Positions 18,725 through 27,300 of a DNA stretch of 64,000 bases are shown here, one piece after another. The notes beneath the pieces were generated by a model. The model saw only the letters and a list, made by a program, of their open reading frames with translations, had not been told where the DNA came from and did not search any database. A program made the translations under genes and the position numbers. The stretch covers positions 5,828,001 through 5,892,000 of the forward strand of contig NZ_JAUSRB010000002.1 in NCBI RefSeq assembly GCF_030811595.1. The letters are read 5' to 3'. How positions within the stretch are numbered: the first letter of the stretch is position 1; each line of letters begins with the position of its first letter. This DNA is from Streptosporangium brasiliense. GTDB lineage: Bacteria; Actinomycetota; Actinomycetes; Streptosporangiales; Streptosporangiaceae.

Positions 18725-19069
18725 ATGGAGCTGCACTTCCGTAACCGCTACACCTCCAAGGTGTGGGTCGCGATCATGTTCTACAGCCCCGACGGCTGCC
18801 GTGACTACGGCCAGTGGGGCACCCGGGGCTGGTGGGCGATCGACCCGGGCGGCGAGGCCCACGTGCTCAACACCAACAACCGCTACGCCGCGTTCTACGC
18901 CGAGGCCGCCAACGGGGCCGTCTGGACCGGCCCCTACGGCCCGATCTACGTCTACCAGACCGCGTTCGACTCCTGCCTCAACATCGGCAGCACCGCGGCC
19001 AGGACCGTCGGCACCCGCCTGGTCGACATGAACGGCTACTCCCGCTACTACGTCAACCTCACTCCCTGA
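18725..19069 (+). CDS. DUF1036-like protein, 114 aa
   Basis: The sequence LHFRNRYTSKVWVAIMFY followed by WGTRGWWAIDPGGEAHV and a run of aromatic residues (RYAAFYAEAANGAVWTGPYG) resembles the DUF1036 fold, a compact beta-rich domain found in secreted and cell-surface proteins of many bacteria. There is no signal peptide in this copy, so it may be cytoplasmic or exported by another route. Two cysteines (in DGCRDYG and DSCLNIG) could form a disulfide. The function of the family is unknown. It follows the 69-aa gene by three bases. Confidence 0.65.
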   Translation: MELHFRNRYTSKVWVAIMFYSPDGCRDYGQWGTRGWWAIDPGGEAHVLNTNNRYAAFYAEAANGAVWTGPYGPIYVYQTAFDSCLNIGSTAARTVGTRLVDMNGYSRYYVNLTP

Positions 19070-19078
19070 CAGACGCCC

Positions 19079-19182
19079 CGCACGCGGCCCCCCTCACCGC
19101 CCGACGCACGCCTCCGCACGCGGACCCCCTCGCCGCCTGACGCGGACATCCCCACTCGCGGACTCCCTCGCCGCCTGGCCCG
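19079..19182. repeat. Three imperfect tandem repeats, period about 36-39 bases
   Basis: Units share the pattern CGCACGCGG-CCCCCTC-CCGCC-GACGC, as at 19079-19114, 19115-19153 and 19154-19182, with decay toward the last unit. They lie directly after the DUF1036-like stop codon and encode nothing convincing. Confidence 0.45.
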
Positions 19183-19314
19183 GAGGGGCCGCCCCCCGGC
19201 CCCTCCGCCCTGAACCTCCCGCCTCCTCAAAACGCCCTTGGGGACTGAGCTTCCGGTGTCCTGCGCGTCCCGGACGCCTGGACGCCCCGCGCGCCCGCGG
19301 GCATCCCCGGAACG

Positions 19315-19349
19315 GGACGCCTCCACCCGCCGTACGGGTGGAGGCGTCC
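19315..19349. terminator. Long perfect hairpin between convergent genes
   Basis: GACGCCTCCACCCG pairs perfectly with CGGGTGGAGGCGTC across a five-base loop, and one further G-C pair closes the base. It lies in the 315-base gap between the DUF1036-like gene and the convergent NUDIX gene and probably works in both directions. Confidence 0.7.
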
Positions 19350-19384
19350 TCTGCCGTGTCCCGCCGGTCCCGGCCCGGCCGCGC

Positions 19385-20158
19385 TCAGTCCCACTCGTGC
19401 AGGGCGAAGGGCCGGCCGGCCGCGACGGCGCGCAGGGCCGCCGCCGGATAGTCGACGGTGTCCTCGGGGATCGCCTCCAGAGGGTGCCAGGCGATCTCGC
19501 TGCACCTGTCGGGTTCGGCGTTGTACGGCTCGCCGCTCCAGCGGGCGGCGGCGAAGAAGAGCCCGACCCGTTCGGGCGCCCGGTGCATGGCGTGGACGAA
19601 GACAAGGTCGTCCGGCTCGACGGTGACGCCCACCTCCTCGCGGGCCTCGCGGGCCGCGGCGGCCACCGCGGACTCGCCCTCCTCCAGGTGGCCGCTGGGC
19701 AGGTGCCACAGGCCGTCGGCGTATCCGGTGCCGGACCGGCGGCCGAGGAGCACGGCGCCGTCGCGGGCGAAGACGACGTGGACGTCGACGATGACGCGGA
19801 AGCGGGTCTTCCTCACCTGGTGGGGGAGGGGCCCTCCGCGCCGGTCGAGCGCCTGGGCCCACTTGGCGGCGACGGCCGCCACCTGGACCAGCTCGGTGCG
19901 CAGGGCGTCCGGGTCGGTCTCGGCGAAGGCTTCGAGCACCTCCTCCTGGAGGATGTGCCGCCAGGTGAGCCGGCCCTCGCGGGCCGCGGCGGCGACGTCC
20001 TCCTTGGCCTTCTCGGCCGCCGCCTCGCCCTCCCGGCCGGTGCCGTCGGCGAGGTCCTGGATGCCCCACATGGCGTCCTGGGCCACCCGCTCGGCGGCGA
20101 CGTCGGCGAGCACCTTCGCCAGCGAGCCGGGCACTCCGTAGTCACCGTCGGATGTCAT
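19385..20158 (-). CDS. NUDIX hydrolase with N-terminal helical domain
   Basis: A 257-residue protein. Residues from about 115 form a NUDIX domain with the box G-x5-E-x7-REAREEVGV (GHLEEGESAVAAAA before it), which hydrolyses nucleoside diphosphates linked to another moiety. The N-terminal 110 residues are all-helical (LAKVLADVAAERVAQDAMWG, then TWRHILQEEVLEAFAETD) and resemble the all-alpha NTP pyrophosphohydrolase (MazG-like) scaffold in their acidic ILQEEVLEA helix. The ATG at 20158 has GAGAGGAAC eight bases ahead. The substrate is unknown; nucleotide clean-up is likely. Confidence 0.85.
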   Translation of the reverse strand: MTSDGDYGVPGSLAKVLADVAAERVAQDAMWGIQDLADGTGREGEAAAEKAKEDVAAAAREGRLTWRHILQEEVLEAFAETDPDALRTELVQVAAVAAKWAQALDRRGGPLPHQVRKTRFRVIVDVHVVFARDGAVLLGRRSGTGYADGLWHLPSGHLEEGESAVAAAAREAREEVGVTVEPDDLVFVHAMHRAPERVGLFFAAARWSGEPYNAEPDRCSEIAWHPLEAIPEDTVDYPAAALRAVAAGRPFALHEWD

Positions 20159-20324
20159 CAAGGGTTCCTCTCGTCGGTTCCGCAAGCCGTACGGTAGCCC
20201 GGACGGTCCGGCGCGTGGGCTACGTCACCACCTCCGAGACGGCGAACTCGGTCGCCGTCCGGGAGCTGATCGGCGAGCTGCGGGCCCACTGCGCCAGGCG
20301 GTCCGCCGTCGCGGGCTGAGCCCC

Positions 20325-21131
20325 TCAGCGCCGGGGCGACGGCCAGGCGTTGGGGCGGCAGCCGTACAGCGACTTGGTCTGCTGGAGCATGACCGGGGCC
20401 CGCCGGCCCGGCCCCGGGCAGGGCTCGTGGCCGTGGCCGAGACCGTGGCCGACCTCGTGGTTGATGACGTATTCGCGGTAGGAGGCGACGTCGCGGCCGT
20501 AACCGCGCACGCCGCTGTTCCACCGCACCGCGTTGATGACCGCCCGCCCGCCGTTCCAGCACGACAGCATGCCCATGGTGATCAGCGGCCGGCACCGCCG
20601 GTCGGTCATCGCGGGGCTGGACAGCGACACCCTGATCTTCACCGGGCCGCGCTCCACCCGCTGGAACCGGAACCCCCAGCTCCGCCGGTCGTTGAGGATC
20701 CGGTGCACCTCGCCGGCGAACTCGTGCGCGTCGAACGGCAGGCCGTGCTCGACCTCGACCATGTACCGGATCACCTTGCCCGTGCGGCCCGCGGGAGGGC
20801 GGGCGCCGCCGGGGACGACGGCGTAGCGGCCGCCGGCCGACCCCGGCACCGTCATCCTCGGCGGCTGCCGCCGCCCGTTGGCCAGCAGGAACGTCTGCTC
20901 GGGCGCCGGTGACGCCGACGGCTCCGGCGGCGGGGTGGGCGTCACCGAGACCTCGGGCAGGGGGGCCGCCGGCGGTGCGGACCGGTTGGGGTCCGCCGCG
21001 GTCCCGCCGGGGTCCGGCGCGAAGTGACCACTCAGCAAGGCACTGCTCCCGACCAGCAGCGAAGCTGAAATACTCAGGGCAAGAACCCACACAACGGATT
21101 TAAGGTCACAACGCTTTACGTTCCTGAACAT
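20325..21131 (-). CDS. Secreted DUF3152-type metalloprotease-like protein
   Basis: A 268-residue exported protein. An N-terminal hydrophobic segment (VVWVLALSISASLLVGS) anchors or exports it; a Pro-rich linker follows. The C-terminal 150 residues are the DUF3152 domain, known mainly from actinobacteria, with a zinc-protease signature H-E-x2-H-x2-G-x2-H (HEVGHGLGHGH, starting at His225) and the ending CPGPGRRAPVMLQQT, which looks like the Met-turn. Four cysteines are spaced for disulfides. No substrate is known. Its promoter region is shared with the divergent methyltransferase. Confidence 0.82.
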   Translation of the reverse strand: MFRNVKRCDLKSVVWVLALSISASLLVGSSALLSGHFAPDPGGTAADPNRSAPPAAPLPEVSVTPTPPPEPSASPAPEQTFLLANGRRQPPRMTVPGSAGGRYAVVPGGARPPAGRTGKVIRYMVEVEHGLPFDAHEFAGEVHRILNDRRSWGFRFQRVERGPVKIRVSLSSPAMTDRRCRPLITMGMLSCWNGGRAVINAVRWNSGVRGYGRDVASYREYVINHEVGHGLGHGHEPCPGPGRRAPVMLQQTKSLYGCRPNAWPSPRR

Positions 21132-21275
21132 AGGCCGTAAACCTTATTACCTCCATCGCTGTTGTCCGATCGGGTCGGGAGGCCGGGCCGGAGCGGTCGT
21201 GATCAGGCGTCGTGACAGCGGATCGCCGGCCGATCTCCACGTCGCCGGTGCCGGACGGCGACGGAAGGGGACAGC

Positions 21276-22331
21276 ATGACGACGCAGACGACGGAGGAGT
21301 TCGCCGACCGCCTGCTGCGGTCCGCGCTGGGCGCCATCGAGGTGCTCTCGGTGCATCTGGGGGACCGGCTGGGCTGGTACCGGGCACTGGCCGGGCACGG
21401 CCCGGCCACCGCCGCGGAGCTGGTCGCCCGCGCCGGCGGTCACGAGCGATACGCCCGGGAGTGGCTGGAGCAGCAGGCCGCCTGCGGCATCCTGACGGTC
21501 GGCGAAGACGGCCGCTTCTCCCTGCCGGCGGGCCCGGCGGAGGTGCTGACCGACGAGTCCAGCCTCGCCTACCTCGCGCCGCTGGCCCGGATGATCGCCG
21601 GGGCCGCCGCGCAGACGCCCGCCCTGCTGGAGGCGTACCGCGCCGGCGGCGGCGTCGGCTGGGCCGCCTTCGGGCCGGACATGCGGGAGTCCCAGGCCGA
21701 TATGAACCGGCCCTGGTTCGAGCACGCGCTCCCCGGCGCCCTCGCCGGGGTGCCCGACCTCGACGCGCTGCTGCGCCGGCCCGGCGCCCGCATCGCCGAC
21801 GTCGGCTGCGGCGGCGGCTGGTCCACCATCGCCCTGGCCCGGGCCTACCCGCAGGCGGTCGTCGAGGGGATCGACATCGACGGCCCCTCGGTCGAGCTGG
21901 CCGTACGCAACGCCGGTGAGGCCGGGGTCGGCGTCGCCTTCCGCCACGGCGACGCGGGCGCGCTCACGCCCGCCGGAGACGGCTACGACGCGGTCTTCGC
22001 CTTCGAGTGCCTCCACGACATGCCCCGGCCGGTGGAGACGCTCACCGAGATACGGCGGGCCCTGCGGCCCGGGGGGACGGTCGTCGTCATGGACGAGGCC
22101 ACCGCGCCCTCCTTCGCCGCGCCCGCCGACGACACCGAGCGGCTGCTGTACGGCTTCAGCCTGCTCATCTGCCTGCCCGACGGCATGTCCCACCAGCCCT
22201 CGGCCGGGACCGGCACGGTGATGCGCCCCGACACCCTGCGGCGTTACGCGGCCGAGGCGGGCTTCGGCGACGTGGAGATCCTGCCGATCAGCGACTTCGG
22301 GTTCTGGCGCTTCTACCGGCTGCTGCCGTGA
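21276..22331 (+). CDS. Class I SAM-dependent methyltransferase with N-terminal helical domain
   Basis: A 351-residue protein. An N-terminal winged-helix-like dimerisation domain (LSVHLGDRLGWYRALAGHGP, then ATAAELVARAGGHERYAREW) is followed by the Rossmann core. Motif I is IADVGCGGGW near residue 173, the acidic loop is EGIDIDGPSVE, and post motifs are FAFECLHDMPRPVETL and LRPGGTVVVMDE. The architecture is that of Rv2258c-like small-molecule methyltransferases; the substrate is unknown. It has its own promoter region divergent from the DUF3152 gene. Confidence 0.85.
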   Translation: MTTQTTEEFADRLLRSALGAIEVLSVHLGDRLGWYRALAGHGPATAAELVARAGGHERYAREWLEQQAACGILTVGEDGRFSLPAGPAEVLTDESSLAYLAPLARMIAGAAAQTPALLEAYRAGGGVGWAAFGPDMRESQADMNRPWFEHALPGALAGVPDLDALLRRPGARIADVGCGGGWSTIALARAYPQAVVEGIDIDGPSVELAVRNAGEAGVGVAFRHGDAGALTPAGDGYDAVFAFECLHDMPRPVETLTEIRRALRPGGTVVVMDEATAPSFAAPADDTERLLYGFSLLICLPDGMSHQPSAGTGTVMRPDTLRRYAAEAGFGDVEILPISDFGFWRFYRLLP

Positions 22332-22510
22332 CCCCCTGACCCGGCGCCCGCCCGCCGCCGCCGGAGACCCGGCCGGGCGGGGGCGGGGAGGCGGGGGAGG
22401 CACAAGACATGCCCCGGTGTTACGCCGAGGTGTCGCGGCCGGAAAGACGCGTGACCCTCCTCACCCCGCCGAAGTGGGCATTCACCCGTCCGGAATGCCA
22501 AACTCTACGT

Positions 22511-24211
22511 ATGGCGGATATCGATCCCGGGGCGTTGATTCCGCACATGCGGCTGGACGAGCTCCTGTCGGAGCTGCAGGTGCGACTGGAGGCCGTGCTG
22601 GCCACCCGGGACCGGGTGCACGCGCTGCTGAACGCGGTCGTGTCGGTGGGCAGTGACCTGGACCTGGAGACGGTGCTGCGCCGGATCGTGGAGACCGCCA
22701 CCACGCTGGTCGACGCCACCTACGGCGCCCTGGGCGTGATCGGTGAGGAGAACACGCTCGTCCAGTTCGTCCCGGTGGGGCTGACGGACGAGGAGATCGC
22801 CAGGATCGAGCACTGGCCGCACGGCCTCGGCCTGCTCGGCCTGCTGATCAAGGAGCCGCAGCCGCTCCGGCTGGCCCACATCAGCGACCACCCCGAATCG
22901 TACGGATTCCCGCCCGGCCACCCGCCGATGGGCTCGTTCCTGGGCGTGCCGATCCGGGTGCGCGAGGAGGTGTTCGGCAACCTCTACCTCACCGAGAAGC
23001 GCGGGGGAGGGGAGTTCGACGCCGAGGACGAGGCGATCGTCACCGCGCTGGCCACCGCCGCCGGGGTGGCCATCGAGAACGCCCGGCTGTATGCCGACAG
23101 CCTGCGGCGTGAGCGGTGGTTGCAGGCCTCGGCGGAGGTCACCACCAGCCTGCTGTCGGGGGCCGAGCCACGGGAGGTGCTCACGCTGATAGCGCGCCGG
23201 GCGCGGCAGATGGCCGACGCCGACGTCGTGGCGGTCCTGCTGCCCGACGAGTCCGGGCACGACCTCCAGGTGGTCATCACTGACGGGCCGGCCCGCGAGC
23301 AGGTGGCCCATGCCCGGGTGCCGGTGGCCGACTCCCTGGCGGGCCGGGCCTTCGCCAGCGGCGAGCCGCTCATGGTCACCGACCCCGCCGAGGCCGAGGT
23401 CCCGGTCGCGATCGCCGAGTACGGCTCGCTCGGCCCGGTGGCCGCCGTGCCGATCGGCGAGGCGCACACCGTGCACGGCGTGCTGTCGCTGGGCAAGCAC
23501 TCGGGCCGCATCCCGTTCAGCCAGGACGAGCTGCGCATGCTGTACTCCTTCGCCGGACAGGCCGCGATCGCCCTGGAGCTGGCCGAGAGACGGATGGACG
23601 CCGAGCGGCTGGGGCTGCTGGAGGACCGCGACCGGATCGCCAAGGACTTGCACGACGTGGTGATCCAGCGGCTGTTCGCCGTCGCCATGACGCTGATGAG
23701 CACGGTGCGGCTGGTCGAGCGGCCCGAGGCCTCGACGCGGCTGCAGAACGCCATCGACGAGCTGGACGGCACCATCCGGCAGATCCGCTCGACCATCTTC
23801 GCCCTGCAGTCCCCCCGGGAGAGCGGCGCGGCGGGCCTGCGCGCGCGGATCGTGGAGCTGGTGGAGGGCGCACGCGGTCACCTGGGCTTCATGCCGGGAC
23901 TGACCATGGACGGCCGCCTCGACGGCGGGGTGCCCGCGGAGATCGCCGAGCAACTGCTGGCCGTGCTGCGCGAGGCGCTGTCCAACGTCGTGCGCCACGC
24001 CAGGGCGTCCAAGGTGGAGGTGTCGGCCGAGGTGAGCGACGAGCGGCTCGTCCTGGTCGTGGCCGACGACGGCGTCGGGGTGCCCGCGGACGGCCGGCGC
24101 AGCGGGCTGCGCAACCTCCAGGAACGGGCCGAACGCCTGGGCGGCCATCTCACGGTCGACGCGCCGCCGCAGGGCGGCACCCGGCTGGTGTGGAGCGTGC
24201 CGCTCGGCTGA
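22511..24211 (+). CDS. Two-GAF sensor histidine kinase (DevS/DosS-like)
   Basis: A 566-residue cytoplasmic sensor kinase. Two GAF domains (about 60-200 and 225-360) are followed by a HisKA_3 dimerisation domain with the phospho-accepting His381 (RIAKDLHDVVIQRLFAVA) and an HATPase_c domain (N-box LREALSNVVRHARASKVEV, G-box VADDGVGVP). The first GAF has the family sequence MGSFLGVPIRVREEVFGNLYL, shared with mycobacterial DosS/DosT gas sensors; whether it binds heme cannot be seen. The ATG at 22511 was chosen over a longer frame from 22409. No response regulator gene is adjacent, so it is an orphan. Confidence 0.9.
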   Translation: MADIDPGALIPHMRLDELLSELQVRLEAVLATRDRVHALLNAVVSVGSDLDLETVLRRIVETATTLVDATYGALGVIGEENTLVQFVPVGLTDEEIARIEHWPHGLGLLGLLIKEPQPLRLAHISDHPESYGFPPGHPPMGSFLGVPIRVREEVFGNLYLTEKRGGGEFDAEDEAIVTALATAAGVAIENARLYADSLRRERWLQASAEVTTSLLSGAEPREVLTLIARRARQMADADVVAVLLPDESGHDLQVVITDGPAREQVAHARVPVADSLAGRAFASGEPLMVTDPAEAEVPVAIAEYGSLGPVAAVPIGEAHTVHGVLSLGKHSGRIPFSQDELRMLYSFAGQAAIALELAERRMDAERLGLLEDRDRIAKDLHDVVIQRLFAVAMTLMSTVRLVERPEASTRLQNAIDELDGTIRQIRSTIFALQSPRESGAAGLRARIVELVEGARGHLGFMPGLTMDGRLDGGVPAEIAEQLLAVLREALSNVVRHARASKVEVSAEVSDERLVLVVADDGVGVPADGRRSGLRNLQERAERLGGHLTVDAPPQGGTRLVWSVPLG

Positions 24212-24362
24212 CGCCGGGCCCGGCGGACCCGGACGTCCGGTCGCCGCCTGACAACTCCGACAGAACGCGGGACGACCCCTCAGCCTCCACGCCCCGCCCT
24301 GACAGACCACCGACTACGCGGGCGGGCCGGGCGCCCCCGGGAACTCGGCACAGGCTTTGCGC

Positions 24363-27300
24363 TCAGCCGGTCCGGGCAAGCAGGTCGAGAATCGGCCGCT
24401 CATAGAGGATGGCCTCCGACCTGCGTACAAAGTTGAGTGCCGACCGGAGGTGGGAGCCGGCCGCCGCGCGGTCGCCGCGGGCAAGCGCCAGGCGGCCAAG
24501 GCACAGGTCGGTAACCGACCATCCGAGCAACCGGCCCTCGTTCACAACGAGCCGGGCGTACAGCGCCGCCGCCTGGGCCGCGGCCGCCGCAGCCTCTGCG
24601 ACGGCCTCAGCGGTCTCTCCCGGCGGCGCCGTGCTCTGCGAGGCCAGCCGGAAGCAGGCCTCGCTGAGCAGGTCGGGGATGAACCGGTACGCCAGGTCGC
24701 CCTCGATGTGCGCGAAGCCGTCCCGTGCCAGCCCGGCGAAGATCTCCGTCGCCTCGTCGCGCCTGCCGAGGTCAAGCAGGGCGGCGCAGCGCAGCACCCG
24801 CCACCCGGCCTGGTCCGGCTGGCGCTCCAGGGCCCGCTCGGCGATGGACAGCGCCCCCTCGGCGTCGCCCCGCAGACGCGAGACGACGCAGCGGAACACC
24901 TGGGCCCGGACCACTGCGTCATCGCGGCCCAGCGCCCCCTCGGGATGGATCCGCGCGGACTCCTCCGCCTCGGCGAGCGCCCGGTCGAGGTCGCCACCCA
25001 GGTACGCGCGGATGGCGGACAGCCACGCGGTGAGGCTGAGCAGGGCCGGCTGCCTGATCCGCCGGGCCGTCTCCGACAACCACTCCAGGAGCGGATCGGC
25101 GAGGCCCGTCTCGCCCTGCTTGACGAGCTCGAAGTACTCGGCCTCCCGCGCCAGCCACTCGCCGACCAGGTCACCCGTCCGGCGGGCCACCTCGGCCATC
25201 TCGTCGATCGTCGCCTGCCGATCGGCGTGCGTCGCGACCCCGCGCGACAGGATCTCGTAGGCGCTCAGCCCCCGCAGCAGCGACCTGTCGTCCCCCCGCC
25301 CGCGCGCGTGCCGTACGGCCTCGGCCGCGAGCGCGCGGCTCTCCTCCACGGGACGGGAGAAGTAGCCTGTGAAGGCGGAAGCCGCGAGGAGCTGGGACCG
25401 CCACGGTGAGTCGTCGCCCTGGTGGGCCCGCAGGGCCCGCTCGATCCGCCCGACGAGGGCGCCCCCCTCGGCCCACTCCTCGTACATCGCCCAGGCGAGC
25501 GGATCGGAGAACCCGAGGACTGCACGGGCGAGTCGCTCGTCGTCGCCAAGCGCCTCCGCGATCTCGGCGGCCTCCTCCAGCACGGCATGGACCTGTGTGC
25601 TCATCCCGGCCGCCGACTGGGCCTCGGCCAGTTCCAGCAGCAGATCGCACCGGAGCGGCTGGTCGGCCACGGGAAGCCGCGCGGTGAGCGCCAGGGCCTG
25701 CCGCAGGTGCTCGGCCGCGTCCTCGTAGGCGAACTGGGTCAGGGCATGAGCGGCCGCCTGCCTGGCGTACTCTATGGCCTTGACCGCCATCCCTGCGATG
25801 ACCAGGCCCTCGCGGTAGTGGTACGCGAGCTCCGCCAGGTGCGTGCCCCGCCGCTCGAGCGCGGCTGCGATCCGTGCGTGCAGGCGGCGCCTGCGCAGTG
25901 GGGCGAGTCCGTCGCGCAGCACGTCCCCGACGATGTCGTGAGCGAAGCGGTAGACAAGGTCATGCTCGGTCAGCAGCCGCGCCTGCACGGCCGCATCGAG
26001 CACGTCGAGCACCTCCTCGCGCGGCACGCCCACCACGTCGAGCAGCACGTCGAGCTGCGCGTCGCGGCCGAGCAGCGCCGCCGCCGACAGCACGTCGGGA
26101 GCGCTCGCCGGCATGGCCGCCATCCGACCGCGCAGCGTGTCGGCGACCGCGCCGGGCGCCCCGTCCCCCAGATGGACGACCTCGCCGAGGAAGAAAGGGT
26201 TGCCGCCCGTCAGCCTGGCCACCTCCGCCGCCCTGGTGGCGTCCGCGCCCGCCCCGCGCAGGTACTCGGCGATGGCGTCCTCGTCCAGGCCTCCCAGCAC
26301 GATCCGCTCGACGTGCGGGAGCCGTGCGAGCGCGGCGAGGGCGCGGGCGAGCGGCGCACCCACCTCGGTGTCACGGTAGGTGGCGATCACCGTCAGCTGT
26401 GGACACGACCGACTGGTGGCAAGGAACTCCAGCAGACGCAGGGAGGAGGCATCGGCCCACTGGAGGTCGTCGATGACCACCAGAACCCGGCCGCTTTCGG
26501 CAACGAGCCGGACGAACGCGTCGTAGAGTGCGAACTCCCCCGTCGCCCCCACCATCTCCGCCAGTTCCCCCTGCCGCCCGGTGAGTTGCCCGGCGATCTG
26601 GACCCAGAGCCAGAACGGCGGCGCGCCCGTGCCGTCCCAGCAGCGCCCGGACACGACCCGGGAGGCGTGCCTGGCCGCGTCCTCCACAAGGCTCGTCTTG
26701 CCGATGCCCGGCTCTCCGGCCACGAGCACGATCCGGTGCCCGTCCGCCACGACGGCCCGTCGGAGCACCTCCGACTCGGCGTCGCGGCCGATGAGACGGG
26801 TCTTCAGGGCCTCCTGCGAGACGGGGACGGCCACCCGCGGTGTGAGCGTGGGGCGTTGCCCAAGGATCTGCCCCTCCGGTTCACCGGGGCGCGGGTCCGG
26901 GCCGGGGCCCGGTTCCTCGCAGGGCCGCCCGCCGGGGGAGACCTCACGTAGCGTGCCGGCCGTCGCTCGGTCCCGCCACCACGTCAGCCCGTTCTGATCC
27001 GCCAGCCGGGCCAGGGTCCCGAGGTGCCGGGAGGCGGCGTCGTGGTCGCCCAGGGCGGTGGCGAGCAGGGCCAGATACCAGTCGACGGGTCCCATGCAGA
27101 TCGCCGCCGAGACCGCGGAGATCCGCCCGGAGTACGGCAGCAGCGCCGAGTAACTCACCTGGCAGGCCGGCACGTCGCCGACCGCGGCCTGCGCTGCGCC
27201 CTGCAGGCAGGTCGTGGAGAGCCACGAGAAGTCCAGCGGCGGCGCGGGCCAGCCGTCCGCGGCCAGGGCCCGGGCCTCCTCCACGCGGTCCTGCGCGCAC

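Noticed and set aside
19079..19182. Tandem repeats considered as a CRISPR array
   Set aside because: Only three decayed units without spacers; no cas genes are in the window.
20215..20319. A 34-codon plus-strand frame (ending RAHCARRSAVAG) between the NUDIX and DUF3152 genes
   Set aside because: It could be the tail of a lost gene, but it is short, has no ribosome site and no family could be named.
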